From: Synura sp. LO234KE
Lineage: Eukaryota > Sar > Synurophyceae > Synurales > Mallomonadaceae
Length of the DNA stretch: 23,828 nucleotides
Direction of reading: 5' to 3'
Assembly (NCBI GenBank): GCA_015143735.1
Contig: VKHC01000042.1
Location: forward strand, 1-23,828
In this document: positions 10,400-21,571 of the stretch, piece by piece
Numbering within the stretch: position 1 is the stretch's first letter
How the letters are laid out: each line of letters begins with the position of its first letter
Notes under the pieces: model-generated
The model's input: only the letters and a program-made list of their open reading frames with translations
What the model was told of the DNA's origin: nothing
The model's database searches: none
Position numbers and translations under genes: made by a program

Positions 10400-11060
10400 G
10401 GTGCTCGAGGAGCGGATAGACAAGGGGCACCGCATCCTCGCGCAGCGAGTAGGTCAGCTGCAGCATTTCCTTTCGCGAGGGGGTGTCCGCCTTCGTGTGG
10501 GCCGGTGTCTGCTTTACTCGGACGAGGAGGGCGTAGATGCGAGCGATCATTCCCTTGTTTGCCACTTGCTTGATGGACCGCGTGGCGAACAGTTTGACGC
10601 AGTAATCGCTGTCGGAGACTATGTTGTATCTGGGGCAAACCACTGGTGAGGATGACGTTCTTCTGGTATTTATCTAGTCAAGGGCGCGGTAAATTCCACT
10701 CGGTTTGTCCGTGTTGCTGGTTGCGGCAAAGGTACCCACCCAGTTGGGGATCATCGCGGACGTGACGACAAATCCCCAAAGGCCTTTGGTTTCCGTCCGA
10801 TCCGATAGGCCGGATAGGTGATGTGTACTCCCCAACCCGCTGTGCAATTAGTCAGGGCAGAGCCGTCTGTGAAAAGGAACGCGACTATCTGTGTCGTCGA
10901 GAAGGGGTTTGCCCGGCCCTGAGGTCATGGCCATGTAGGCCTCTGCTTTTGACGGGAGGTGAATCTCTTGAAGTCGGTGTGATTGCCGACAGTCTGGGGC
11001 TGCGCCTCCTTCCAGGACGTGTAAATGCCAGGGACATGACCGAGCCGGACGGCATAAAAG
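10400..11060 (-). pseudogene. RNase H1-like remnant: hybrid-binding domain plus RNase HI domain
   Basis: On the minus strand, FYAVRLGHVPGIYTSW and FKRFTSRQ (11059-10946) form the N-terminal RNA/DNA hybrid-binding domain of eukaryotic RNase H1 (also called Cauli_VI type). In a shifted frame it continues to KAEAYMA, then FTDGSALTNCTAGWGV (about 10885-10835), FAATSNT, VEFTA, VSDSDYCVKL (about 10590-10620) and GNAAADLLAARG (about 10445-10480). All four acidic catalytic positions (D, E, D, D) can be seen, but in three frames, so the copy is broken by indels. RNase HI cleaves RNA in RNA/DNA hybrids. It could be the RNase H of a retrotransposon or a decayed cellular gene; the surroundings favour the former. 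Confidence 0.8.
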
Positions 11061-11399
11061 ACTGGGGGGATACCCGGGGGGAGACGAGGTTGGTGGCAGC
11101 GTCTCTGAAGAACTCGGAGGATCCCGGGGTCAGCTTCAGGGGTGGTGGCGAGGGCTTGGAGGTAAAGCGCTTGTTGTCGGGCGCTCCAGATGGTGTCAAT
11201 CCTGTTGACAAAGTGCTTGCTCAGGGCGAGAAGGCTCTCGTTCAGTGCGGGCACTGTGTCAGCAGGTTGGAGGACCAGGTCAAGTTACGAGATCTAGGAA
11301 GAGAACCAGTTGCCAAGACAGATCCTGTGTGTCTATCTTCCGACGCGGGAAGTAGCAGTAGGGCTGGGAGCAGGCGACGATCGAGGTCCGTAGGGAGCG

Positions 11400-11660
11400 G
11401 TAGCAGACAGAGACAGGAATCAGAGTCGTGCCGGGCTTTCGTCAGCAGGGTGTGTTGAACCGACAGATGTGATCATATGCGTCGTCCGCTGAGGTGGCAT
11501 CCGACGCGCAAAGAGGGCAGCGGAGAAGAAGTTTCTGCTCACTCTCTCTGTCTTGGCCCCCTCGCAGGAATTATGACCGACGGTCCAATTGCGTTCATGC
11601 AAGACGTTCATAGTGCCCTCGGGCTCCTGGAGAGTGACCCGCCATGTTAAGCACTTTGGT
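11400..11660 (-). pseudogene. Possible zinc-knuckle segment of a non-LTR reverse transcriptase
   Basis: The minus strand has MNVLHERNWTVGHNS near 11570-11612, then in a shifted frame CASDATSADDAYDHICRF (about 11455-11510). Such a C-x-x-C/H-C group about 350 bp before RNase H is the usual place of the C-terminal zinc-binding part of LINE reverse transcriptases. No polymerase active site could be read upstream, so the call is tentative. Confidence 0.35.
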
Positions 11661-12909
11661 AGCAAAGCAAAGGGTGACGTCCTTCCACCGCGACAGGTGG
11701 GGTCTGGTGGCCCTATCTGTGTTTCGGTTGGTCTGGGCTGTAAGGCGTTGATGGTCGAGTATCCGGGATTCAAGTGGAATGGGAAGCGGAGCACCCGAGT
11801 CGATGTCACGCCAGGACCAGCGATGCAGAAAGAGATGGTGGGGGAGCATCGGAGAGGGGGAGTGCAGCGATGGGAAGTTCGATGAAGCGGGAAAGCCCGT
11901 GAAAAGTAAGAGTTCTCCTTGCGAGAGCCCAGAGATGGCATATGCTGAGGCGAGAGCCTTGCCGAGAGGACTTCACAAGAAATTGATCCGGGAGGAAGAT
12001 GTCTATGTTACAGAGATCGTCCGCCGGATCAAAGTCCCATAGGCCCCGGAGGAGGCCAGTCAGGAGCAGGACTTGGGCAGTGGGGCGGGTCTCGTTGGAG
12101 GGAGACTCACCGTGAAAGAGTGTTGGTGTCCACGTGACGTGATCATTGAGTGACTTCCGGAAGGTACCCGTGCCAAGAATGAAGTGTAGTGGGCAGAAGC
12201 CGGACGAGCGATGAAGGTGCACATAAACGGTCCGCCTTGCCCCGACGGGGGGGATTCAAAAAGCCGGTCGGGCGGTATGGACCCTGAGGGAGCGTGAGTC
12301 GGGCGACCAATGTGACCCGGAGGAAGGAATGGGATAACCCTGTGCACTTCAACAACTTGGAGAAGGGAGAGAATCCAGGGTGGCCAGTAGAGGAGGGAGT
12401 CCGGTGCGGTGGGGAGAGTCGGAAGAGAGAATAAGGGTGACGCGAAACACACGTTGAGGCCAGGATCCGAAGATGGCCAGGAACCACGAGGCGTGGTCGA
12501 TGGGGCCGTGATACAGTTGCGGGGGGGAGACGGACGAGGCAATCGTGCGGGGAAGTGGGGACGTAACCGCTTGGGGTAGAGTCCAGTGACGGTACGAGAC
12601 GTCGACCGTGTACCCGCGAGGGGTGAGGTGCAGGGAGACGGAGTAATCCGGTTGGAGAAGAGCTGGTACGGCGCTGTGAGATGCCAGGCTTGTCCGGGAA
12701 GAAGAGGTATGGACTCGTCGACTGGGAGGGGTACTTGGAGGAACAACTCCTGGATTGACTGCGGTAGATCGAGGAGACGCCAGGTCCAGTGGTCTCCACT
12801 CCAAGTAACAATGTCTTCATACGTAAGCAGGTGCCGGTCTCGTAAGTAGGCGCTCTGAGCTTTGGTCCATTTGGAGTTAGATATGAAGCCACCAACTAGG
12901 GAGTCGGAG

Positions 12910-13550
12910 AGCTAGGGCGGTGTCACGCGAGAGTGAGCGCGAAGGTTCAAATGCAAGTCGATATAATACCAGAAATAGATATAATAAAGATATCTTAGTG
13001 GGCCACTTCATCACTTATGAGTGACAAAAAGCTCCCCAAGATATTACAAAACGATTCCCCTTTCCCCTTGCTGAGTTGTACACTTCATTGCATAGCTATT
13101 AAACGAAGATATTTAAGTCGGTTGCTTTTCAAAAGAGAAAAAGACAATTTTTTTGCATTCTAACGATAAGGTGTTTGCCAAAGAGAATTTTATAAAAAGT
13201 GCTGAGTTTGGACAAATAAATGCGGGACCAAAAACCCCAAATGAGCCTATCGTTCCAAGTTAAAATATCTGATAGTACCCCGTTTTCTTCACCAAAATTC
13301 GCCTAAAGGCTTCTACATATACGTTAACTATGCCTAAAAAAACGCAGGCGACACTGCTCCCGGCTTTTAGCTTAAGGTGCGAAGTGGAAAGTCGCTACCA
13401 GCTAAACTGGTTTCTCCAATCTATCCAATTATCAGCAGCAATTTAGGTTTGGAGCGCAAGATTATTAAACTCCGGACCAAAATTCTTCAATAAGTTACTT
13501 CAACCCTTTGATATTTAATCCGCCAATTTATAATTCACCAGATATTTGGT
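12910..13550. other. AT-rich spacer, nothing seen
   Basis: No open frame of note, no repeat from the other families and no RNA gene were recognised. Confidence 0.5.
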
Positions 13551-14780
13551 GTGGTCAAAACACTCAAAAAAGAAATCTTTCAGCGGTCAACAGTTTGGGG
13601 TATGGCGGCTGCACCAGTCTACGAGGAGTTTCATAAAAACTCCACTGAGTCCAAATTTTTGGTAGAAGATGATATTTCTGTAGAACGCACTGATTTTGTC
13701 CTCTCCGAATGTTTAGGCTCGTCATCCTGTACAGCCAGACTCTCTCTAACATTGTCTGTAAAGTGCAACGAGTATCTCTTTGGACATCGGCAGTAATTTG
13801 GTCTTCTAACTCTATAGATTCATGGGCGGAAATGATCTCCCCGCTTTTCAAATTCCGGAAGTTACTCCAATGGGCCCCTCACATCAACTTGATCGTCTAC
13901 GCGAGCTAAAACGGATAACATTGTATGTTCAGAGACGATGGTTGTGCAGTCTTCTTCTGGATGTCACTCCGCCAGACTTCTACTCAGATGCGTTCACCAC
14001 GGAACTAGAAATTTGAGTCTGCCCAGCAGCCTTGCTCGAACGAACCCGACGTGAACTTTCCTCCAAAGTTTTGCTGAAACGACCACACTCATGGTTTCGG
14101 CGCATCTGGCGTAATTGCCGACCTTGTTCGAAAAGGCGATTCCAATAGTGTTTTGCGCGTTTGGCTTGGGCATTTCTTGGATCATCAGTGCACTCTTGTT
14201 AAGAGTCTTGATCCCGTGCTACGGGACACAGTCGTCGACCCTTTGGGGAATAAACTCGTCGGATTCGTGGCGCAAGACTGGATCGCGGCCCGCTTTCATC
14301 TTCGTTAGCAATCATTTCATGCCATCCCGGTCAATCATGCTGCAGGCGCTAGAGTATCGGTGCCGGCGAAACGTACCACATCGCAGGATGTAGAAGTGGC
14401 GGGGTCATTTCTCGTGATCTTGGCAGCTGCAGAGGCTCTCAAGGAGTACTCGCTGCGGAGTCTAACGGAGGATCCGCCACAAATGCCGGAAGACATGAAA
14501 TTCTGTCGGTGTTTTTCTCTGGTCTTTTACCTGGTTGGTCTTGTTCGGCGTGGTGGGCCGCTTTCTCGAGACGTTTTGCGTTGCATTAATTTTACTTTGT
14601 CCCTACTACTATCACTTGCCTTGTTTGGACTATCTTACCCCCGCGTTGCTATGGTGTCATTCGTGGTGTTTGTTTAGAAGAACTATTCTTCCCAGGAGGA
14701 GGTACACGCGTCCCCTGTTATCTCGCTGGGGACGTTGTTGCGTACTAATCGTCGCCGGGGTGCTTTTATTAGACTTACGG
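13551..14780 (+). pseudogene. Unidentified coding-like remnant upstream of LTR-like copy D
   Basis: Several overlapping plus frames (13551-13796, 13822-14016, 14115-14393, 14360-14677) are open in turn. One frame from about 14080 to 14510 is nearly continuous, with a single stop, and includes SGVIADLVRKGDS, VVDPLGNKLVGF and VEVAGSFLVILAAAEALKEY. It ends near a repeat copy, as other such remnants here do. No family was recognised. Confidence 0.25.
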
Positions 14781-14870
14781 ACTCAGCGCTCTGCCCCCCC
14801 AACTCGGTCAAGGGGCTTGCCAGTTGGAACATGGGAGCTCTTAATTATCTATAATAAAGATTAAAGTAAG
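14780..14870 (+). repeat. LTR-like repeat copy D
   Basis: ACTCGGTCAAGGGGCTTGCC at 14802-14821 followed by AGTTGGAACATGGGAGCTC, close to the flank of copies A and F. An AATAAA follows at about 14852. The terminal block is not clear. Confidence 0.5.
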
Positions 14871-14879
14871 GCGCCGTTG

Positions 14880-16380
14880 GAACTAGTAGAAGGGCGTGAG
14901 ATGTAAAGCGCATATTAGAAAAAACTATGACCTACTGCTTTAAATAATAATAATTTCACGAGCTCGTATGAGGCACAGTATAAGCAAGAGGTTAGGCTGA
15001 GTCTGAAATATGTACATCATTCAGAATGAGAGCATGTTTTTAGCGAATGTCATCGAGAAGTCAAAGTTGGTTACACAAGTTGCGGATAAATTTCTGAGGG
15101 AAGTTCTGCCAGTCTAGCTGATGCCGGCGGGAGTCAATATTGACCTACGGGTCCATTTACATATTCCTATGTACACATTTCTATTATAAGGTAGCTTGCC
15201 CACAGACTAAATAAAGGACTGTAGTAGAGGCGGCTTTCATCCTGAAATCGCCGGGAGTACGTCCGAGAAAATTGACAAGAACTGGTTGAGGACTTACTAC
15301 AAGAAGAGAGATAGCAACAACTAGAACGATACTTGCCAAGCTCCCGAGCAATTTTAGGTAAGACTTTTTTAATTATTTACGAGTAATGGGAGAGATTGGA
15401 GTATATGAGAGAGTTCGGCATGGATTACAAGGCTAGCCCACGATAAGTTTATCTGGGAGTGCTTGAACATCACTTATTCAGATTGGATAACTCTAAATGA
15501 TCAAGGCTTCTGCAAAGCACCAAAAGATCCTTTCAGTGTAATAGAGACATGGAAAAGCCGGTCATGATGATAGGGTTTTCTGGACATGTCACGTGACATG
15601 CTCGAAATCAAGTTCTAAGTTAGGGATGTCTGAGTGAGCTCTCACTTTTGGAATAGTGAATCTTCTTTTCTTCATTGAGTTTTCAGGCTAGGATGGGTAA
15701 TATTGTAGACCAATTTATACAATCGAGAGAATCGGTAACCGAAAAAATTCTATTTAAGTGTTTATCGGACGAATCGGATGAGGAACAGTCAGAAAAATGA
15801 ATTTGATTGGATTGTCAGTACATCGTCAATTACCACGTTTAGATCTACTTTTCATCCCAGTGAGTATGTATATATGCGTACATTCATATGTATAGGGAGT
15901 AAGGGTACTCGGTTCATATGAAGGGAAAGATATGTGATACTTTTGGTATGTGAACTGGTGAAGCGTTGGACCAGTACTCGGCAAGATAACAACTAGTAGC
16001 AAAGGTATATTATTTAGCGGTTCTAGAGTTGCAAATGATAGACTACGCGCCTTGCCCATACGTCGTACGCAATAACAAGGACTTTTTAAGCCTGACGCTC
16101 TTCTAGTTCTTGTAAAATCGGTGGATTTAATGGATGAAGTTTACACGGAATACGTGGACTAAAGTAGAGAATATTCGTCACACCAGCATCAACTTAAGCG
16201 ACAATAAGAGGTTATGCTACGTTAAGTTTCAATAATACTTAGTTCTATGCTCGGAAGCGGTTGTTTTTACCCCAAATGATTCTCCCAAGCTGGCTCGTAA
16301 GAATACGGGCCTACACGCTGTAAATATAACAATGGTTTACATGAAACAAACCTCGATGTTTATTTTGAATATTAATATTT
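14880..16380. other. AT-rich region without a recognisable gene
   Basis: Only short frames occur. One 35-codon frame at 15693-15800 starts MGNIVDQF and has an acidic end; it is preceded by TTTTCAG, which could be a splice acceptor. It is too short to support as a gene. Confidence 0.4.
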
Positions 16381-16439
16381 TGTGAGGCGTTGCGCGAGCA
16401 CTTTCCATAAAATCCTCAGCTGTAGAAACACATATGGCA

Positions 16440-16684
16440 ACGCTGATTCACACAATGGTACTTGTAAGATCTGCTGCGAGGACATCCATGCAGACCAGAT
16501 GCTGCAACGCAATCCCATTGGAGGTCATCTCGATTATCAATGGCAGCAATGGGTCTTGAGTAGTCTCCAGGAGTAATACAGAACAGATGCGATGATTCAA
16601 TTCTGTAAACTGGGTATACATAGTCACATCCCCAGATGGAACTATTATCTTGAAAGGTAGGTTGCGTAAACATTCTTTCTGCAC
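16440..16684 (-). pseudogene. Possible retrotransposon protease-like fragment
   Basis: A 78-codon minus frame with IIVPSGDVTMYTQF followed by LNHRICSVLLLETTQ recalls the second half of retropepsin-like domains, where a beta hairpin precedes a LLGLD-type block. The active-site DTG/DSG is not visible upstream. No reverse transcriptase was recognised to the left. Weak evidence. Confidence 0.25.
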
Positions 16685-16689
16685 GTATT

Positions 16690-18930
16690 AGATTGGTCGT
16701 CTGGCGTCATGCCGTAACTCAAATTGGTTCAACGTGCTAATTGGGCTCAATCGGATGCGCAAGCTCAATAGAATGCTCTCGATTATGGTCTTAAGGTGCC
16801 AAGACATTCTTATTTTTTCCAACAACTTACTTGTCTATTAAATTTTGCAAAACGTCCCTACTTTATTGCTAAAGTAATATTTACTTGCAAGCCAAGATAT
16901 GGAATTCTCTTTAAATCTAACTTCAGCCGATTCAGGGGCAGACTCGCTTTTGTCATCTCCGTCTGCGTGGTCCGAATAAGCCCCCTGTACAAGATATCTG
17001 ATTTCTGATTCCGGTTTTAAAACTCATTCAAATGGGAGATTCGAACGTGATAAAGATCTTGAGTGCTGTTGCCGCAATGAAAACCTGAACTTAAACAAGT
17101 GAAATATCTCATATTTTTGAAAAGAAATTTCGCGAAAAAATTAGATTCGGTTTTAATTCTTCTTTAAAAGGTTGACGATTCTAGTATTGCTGTAAGCTAT
17201 TTTCCATTCATAGCAAACGCTGAAAGCCGTAAGTGGTGCCCCCTGCGCTTTTGAAGGCTTAGGTAACGCAGCTACAGGAGCCGTCAGGCGAATACTCGGG
17301 CAAATAACTACTGAAATACTTACATGTGTCTGGTGCTGTCAGAGGTTGAAAGAGAATTATTCCGTTTGCATTTCTAGCCTGGCAATTTAGCCTTGCTCAA
17401 TTCTACGAAGTGCCAGGATGTACCTGAGATATTATTAATTTAGGAACTTTAGTTGCATGAAGGTGATACTATTTACTTATTAACACTGCTAAATAACTGT
17501 AATATTTATTGAGTTTGTTGAATGTAAGATTATTGTACTTCATTCTTATTTCCATACCCTTTTCACGCCATCTTTCGTGAATTTAAAATTAATTACATTT
17601 GCACTATCGGGAACCATTCTTTGTAACTCATATATAGTTCTTGTAATTGCTAGCAAACATTCCTATCGAGTCTTATACACAATTAATGGATGATAAAAAA
17701 AGCAATTGATTTTTCTTTCTCGTAACACCAAATGATTTATATTTTTCATTTTTTGGAATTTCGTTTGCCTTATTTGTACATATATTGTCGTTAACAACAA
17801 TATCGATATTCAACAACTGTGGACGACCGTCGTTCTTGCCTCTTCTTGTAGCAGTACGTCGTATCCGCCCTTCCTTCTCTGCCATAGCTGGCAGATTAGT
17901 GATATATAAACTATTTGCATTAATCCTACTTGTCGAATATTAACTTTCTCCTCCAGTGTGATAGGTGAGGTTAAATGACTACAAGTCTTAACGCGGAAAA
18001 AGCTACGACACCCAAAATATCTTATTAGTATTTACAACCAGGAAACATTAGCGCTGATGGAAGCTTAGCTAAAGACGTAGCTTACTCACGATGTCAACAG
18101 CGTGGAGGCAACATAGCAAGAATTGCGGGAGGAGTGGTTTGGCGTGTAGATTCGATCTGTCCCGCATCTCTCCGGTATTGGGTGAGGCAGAATCATTAGG
18201 CGCTAACCTTTCTGGTCACGTGGTCACGCGCGAAAACGTGGCTTCCTAATATCCGTGCAATTATGGTAGATCTAGTAGACGGTTTTTGGGGGCCCTGGGC
18301 GATTTACTTCATTACAAATGAAATGTATTGCAGAACCCAATGTTCCGTCCCATGGCTCATAATTACCAGGCAACTCTGGGCGGAGGTCGCGTGGAATCTA
18401 TTGGATAACGTCGGCGTCCCCGTTCCCCTTCGGCATTTCCGCTTCACTGCGCCACTTGCTAGAGACTTTTCTGTACCGACACGAGGACTGGCTACCGTCA
18501 CAAGCACGAGTACTCCCGCCTACCGGCGTGCCTTGGATCCGGAGTGCGTAAGCATACTCCCGCCCCTCTGGTCGTTGTAAGACCAGTTGAATGTTGTTAA
18601 TAGATTCTTAATTTGGACCTTTTTCTGAATTCTGCCTCCCTGGTCTCGCACCAAGGGTGCTGTTACTTTTGAAAAACTGAGTCCCATTCGTTTACAATTA
18701 TGTTTTTTATCCCATCATTGTACGCCCTGCGCCCGCTGCTGACGTAACGGTCGCAGACATTTTGCACATCCCAAGCTCATCCCTTGCCCTAACTGTAACA
18801 CCGTTGGCCAGGGTCTTACGCGTATCTTAATATCTCGGAGGGGAGACTTTTTTTTGAAAGTAGAACTTACCTCACACTCCTCCCATCCCTTATGGTCACT
18901 GTAGCTTAGGAAAATATGACGGCATATAAT
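16690..18930. other. AT-rich region without a recognisable gene
   Basis: Frames at 16796-17008, 17673-17885 (minus, Lys/Arg/Asn-rich) and 18263-18580 are short and carry no known motif. A 14-bp string, CTCGGAGGGGAGAC, is present at about 18834 and again at about 18989. Confidence 0.4.
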
Positions 18931-19045
18931 GCTAAGCACCCATATGAGCCAGATTAGCAAATTCCACTAGGGGTATGGGCAAAAGTGTCTCGGAGGGGAG
19001 ACGTCTTTACATATTATTGGTTTTCAGGAGGAAGTTGATTTCAAG
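18930..19045 (+). repeat. LTR-like end next to the 216-codon frame
   Basis: CATATTATTGGTTTTCAGGA at 19009-19028 and the following GGAAG match the end of copy F, so this looks like the right end of another copy. Just before it, CATATGAGCC with AGGGGTATG (about 18942-18977) repeats a segment at about 2370-2407. Confidence 0.4.
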
Positions 19046-19057
19046 TACCCAAATTCG

Positions 19058-19708
19058 GTGGCACTTCTAAGTCTTCGCCCTCTTTTACCTTGGGAGCACC
19101 AGCAAATCAGGTTTTATTTTCCACGACAGGACTTCGTGTTCCTAGTCATGTCAACTCTGATCGAAACTTCGAATTCCAATTTCACGCAAAACATTTCCGC
19201 GGAGATCACCCTATTGGCGCGTGATTTTATGATTGTAGCCGCCACGGATCTGAAAGCTCCTATAGAAATCTCCCTGCAAAGTACATTACCAGCAGTAGTA
19301 TCTGCAGAGAGTCCTCACGATCACTTCGAACCAGAGTTTGCAAAAGCATCGCGACTCCGGTGGTCCAGCGGTTTATGGATCACAGCTGGCAGCCTCGCGA
19401 GAGATAAGAGCTGGCACCGGATCTTCAGCTGCCACAAGTACTCCGACGTAGTTGCTTACCAGCATCTGGAACGAATCTTCGCGACCACTTCGAACAAGGG
19501 TTCGCTACAGTATCACCAAACTGCTGGTCCAAGTCAGTGGAGTGAAACATTTACCCACTCTCCACGGGTGCAAGGTAGTCACGTACCCAAGCCCATTGCT
19601 GAAATAATCTCCAACATCGGGATAAAGATAAGGATTGAGCTTCAATTCGTGCTTCAATCGTCTAGCGAGCAGCCAAGCTCTGCGAAGCTCAAACATCGTC
19701 TTCATTGA
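19058..19708 (+). pseudogene. Unidentified 216-codon open frame after an LTR-like end
   Basis: The frame starts 13-30 bp after the repeat end at 19045 and runs 216 codons. The product is rich in Ser, Gln and Leu, with no zinc knuckle, transmembrane segment or known motif that I can see. Its position right behind an LTR-like end is that of gag in an LTR element, and LTR-like copies E and F lie 1.3-1.7 kb downstream. It could be gag-like DNA of a non-autonomous element or a chance frame. Confidence 0.35.
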
Positions 19709-19709
19709 G

Positions 19710-20680
19710 CCGCTCAGCTCATGGATATCGAGATACTGAGCGCAATTAATGCAAACACCTTTACATCTTGAGCAGAATGCTTCAGCAGACTTATAGCTTC
19801 TCGGATAGAGGAGAGCTCAACGAAATGATACTCCAGTCATTTCTAGATATTAGAAGTAGGACCGATGAGGCTCTTCTTGCAGTATGAGACCCAGCAGGAA
19901 AACCTTTCAAGGTCATCTCGTCCAAGGCGGCTCGCTTAGTTGCTTTGTCTTTCAGGTCACCTCAACCTGCTTTGAAGTCAAATAGGCTTTCTCCAGCCTC
20001 GATATTCACATCTGCCACGAGTCTCTCGTGGAGCGAAGTCGGACCGACATGTTGCCTGTCATATTCCAACCCTGCTCCGTGGTGACTCCACAAGGGCACG
20101 AAGACATTCTTCGTGCCACACTCCGAGACCCGAGTCAGTTCTCCAGAGAGCGGCTGGGACACTTCTCTCAGGAGCAAACGGATCTTCTTGATTACCCTTC
20201 CAGCGAGTTTATAAATTTCCTGTGAAGCAAACTCCTCTCTCATGTAGAGGAAGCATGGCCGGCCTTAAACTCAGGCTTCCTGCGTCCGGATGAGCAACAC
20301 TTTCCACATGCAACCCTTTCCGAAAATCGTATAGTTAGATTAAGCATCCACTTGCTACCCTTCTTGATGTCAGGGCAGAGCTGCCTACCCCAGCATATTA
20401 TAATGCCCAGTGTTTACAAGAGTCTTTACCGTCGCTCCCGATCTCGCCAGAGGCTGTCTCTGCTGATCATACCAGCTTTGGGTTGGTGGGCGTCGGTTGT
20501 GGTAATGGCGGCCTCTCGCCCGCCTTCTTGTCCTGCCTCCCGCGCTCTCCCAGCTCTCGTAGGCGGTATCCGACTTCTTGCCTACGAACTTTGTCTCTAT
20601 CGACGAGCGGCTCCTCGCCATTAGCAGATGCTACCCTTCGTCACGTGTCTATCATCCGTGTACCAATATCCGTACTATAG
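19710..20680. other. Unassigned region behind the 216-codon frame
   Basis: Readable fragments on both strands (19962-20243 minus, 20028-20225 plus, 20352-20624 plus) suggest decayed coding DNA. No domain was recognised. A pyrimidine-rich stretch lies at 20480-20620, as also before the repeats at 0.8-0.9 kb. Confidence 0.3.
20311..20346 (-). repeat. Terminal block of the LTR-like repeat, minus orientation
   Basis: The minus strand reads CTAACTATACGATTTTCGGA, nearly identical to the plus-strand block near 20817. No core was found at the expected distance, so it is a fragment. Confidence 0.4.
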
Positions 20681-20799
20681 TGCGCGAGAGCACTTTAGGA
20701 ACACTAAAGTAAACACAAAAAGAATACCGTTAAAGTAGCGTACTATACTAGGAAAACTGTGAACCGCGTACCACCTTTTTTTGAATACTTATGGTATTC

Positions 20800-21215
20800 T
20801 TTACTTTTTATGTAATTAACTATTAGATTTTCGGAAAGGAAAACTGTGTCATGAGACGGTCAGTATTCCTAGCCTATTTCATTTCATGTCTGGCCACCGC
20901 GCTGCACTCTCATGTTTTTTGCCCTCGTTATGCCACTCCGATGAGTTTTTCTCCACCCCTGGATACGTCGGAATCGTTGGTGGTGGAGATTCCTCCTCTC
21001 GCTCTCGCCGGGGATGGATACCACACGACCAGTAGAGTATTAAGACAGTCCTCCGGTTCCCTTCACTCGGTCACGGACTCGCTACCGGGTTTATAATTGG
21101 TGGTTATTTACTAGCTTGTTGTTGGAGCCTAAGTCTGACTTCCCTGTCAGTCTTTCATATTCTAATTGTTAATAATTGTGAATAAATAACTAAAAGATTT
21201 TCTCCAAATCGTCAT
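20800..21215 (+). repeat. LTR-like repeat: terminal block plus copy E
   Basis: The terminal block AACTATTAGATTTTCGGAAA lies near 20817-20836. A core ACTCGGTCACGGACTCGC follows at 21065, and GAATAAATAACTAAAAGATT with TTCTCC ends the copy near 21205. A short frame at 20851-21096 lies inside and is not treated as a gene. Confidence 0.5.
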
Positions 21216-21234
21216 TCCAAATTAGGCGCTCCAA

Positions 21235-21395
21235 GTGAATTCAGCTGGAGCTCTCAACTCGGTCACGGGACTTGCCAGTTGGTTCATAGTGGGTGGTACT
21301 TCAGGTGGGGGCGCGGGTTCTTTCTCTCACTTTGATCTGTCGTTCTTAGGCATTTATATTATCGGTTTTCGGAGGAAGCTCCTCATCAGCCAAAT
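21235..21395 (+). repeat. LTR-like repeat copy F
   Basis: ACTCGGTCACGGGACTTGCC at 21257-21276, then AGTTGGTTCATAGTGGGTGG, and TATCGGTTTTCGGAGGAAGC near 21360-21380. It lies head-to-tail behind copy E, with cores about 192 bp apart. Its end closely matches 19012-19036. Confidence 0.55.
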
Positions 21396-21571
21396 AACAA
21401 GATATTAAATATGGATAAGTCCGCCGTCATTCACCTAAACAATGAGCACTTTCAATATCATCGATCAAATAGAGATACGCATAAAACTACAAGCATCGCC
21501 TTTCGGAAAGGATTCACACTTGACGTGAGGTAGCGGTAAGCAACTATGAAAAATTGCAAAAACGGAAACAA

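Larger units (their letters stand above)
10240..12910 (-). mobile_element. GC-rich block, probable 3' part of a non-LTR retrotransposon
   Basis: This block is clearly richer in G+C than the AT-rich DNA on both sides and has long overlapping open frames on both strands, as GC-rich decayed coding DNA does. The minus strand has the RNase H1-like end (10400-11060) and a zinc-knuckle-like segment. Upstream, frames at 12895-12143 and 12804-12349 are open but match no family I know. A segment at about 12222-11950 with NIDIFLPDQFLVKSS could be a second RNase H-like piece, weakly. Borders are set by composition only. Confidence 0.4.

Noticed and set aside
10823-11458. 211-codon plus-strand open frame
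   Set aside because: It is antisense to the RNase H1-like remnant, whose motifs lie on the minus strand, and GC-rich DNA has few stops in any frame.
11589-12042. Plus-strand frames in the GC-rich block
   Set aside because: They are antisense to the minus-strand remnant and show no motif of their own.
15693-15800. 35-codon frame starting MGNIVDQF with an acidic tail
   Set aside because: Too short, with no supporting homology or neighbouring exon that I could link. The Met-Gly start alone is weak evidence.
20851-21096. 81-codon frame with a signal peptide-like N-terminus
   Set aside because: The frame runs into the core of LTR-like copy E, so it is most likely a chance frame within repeat DNA.
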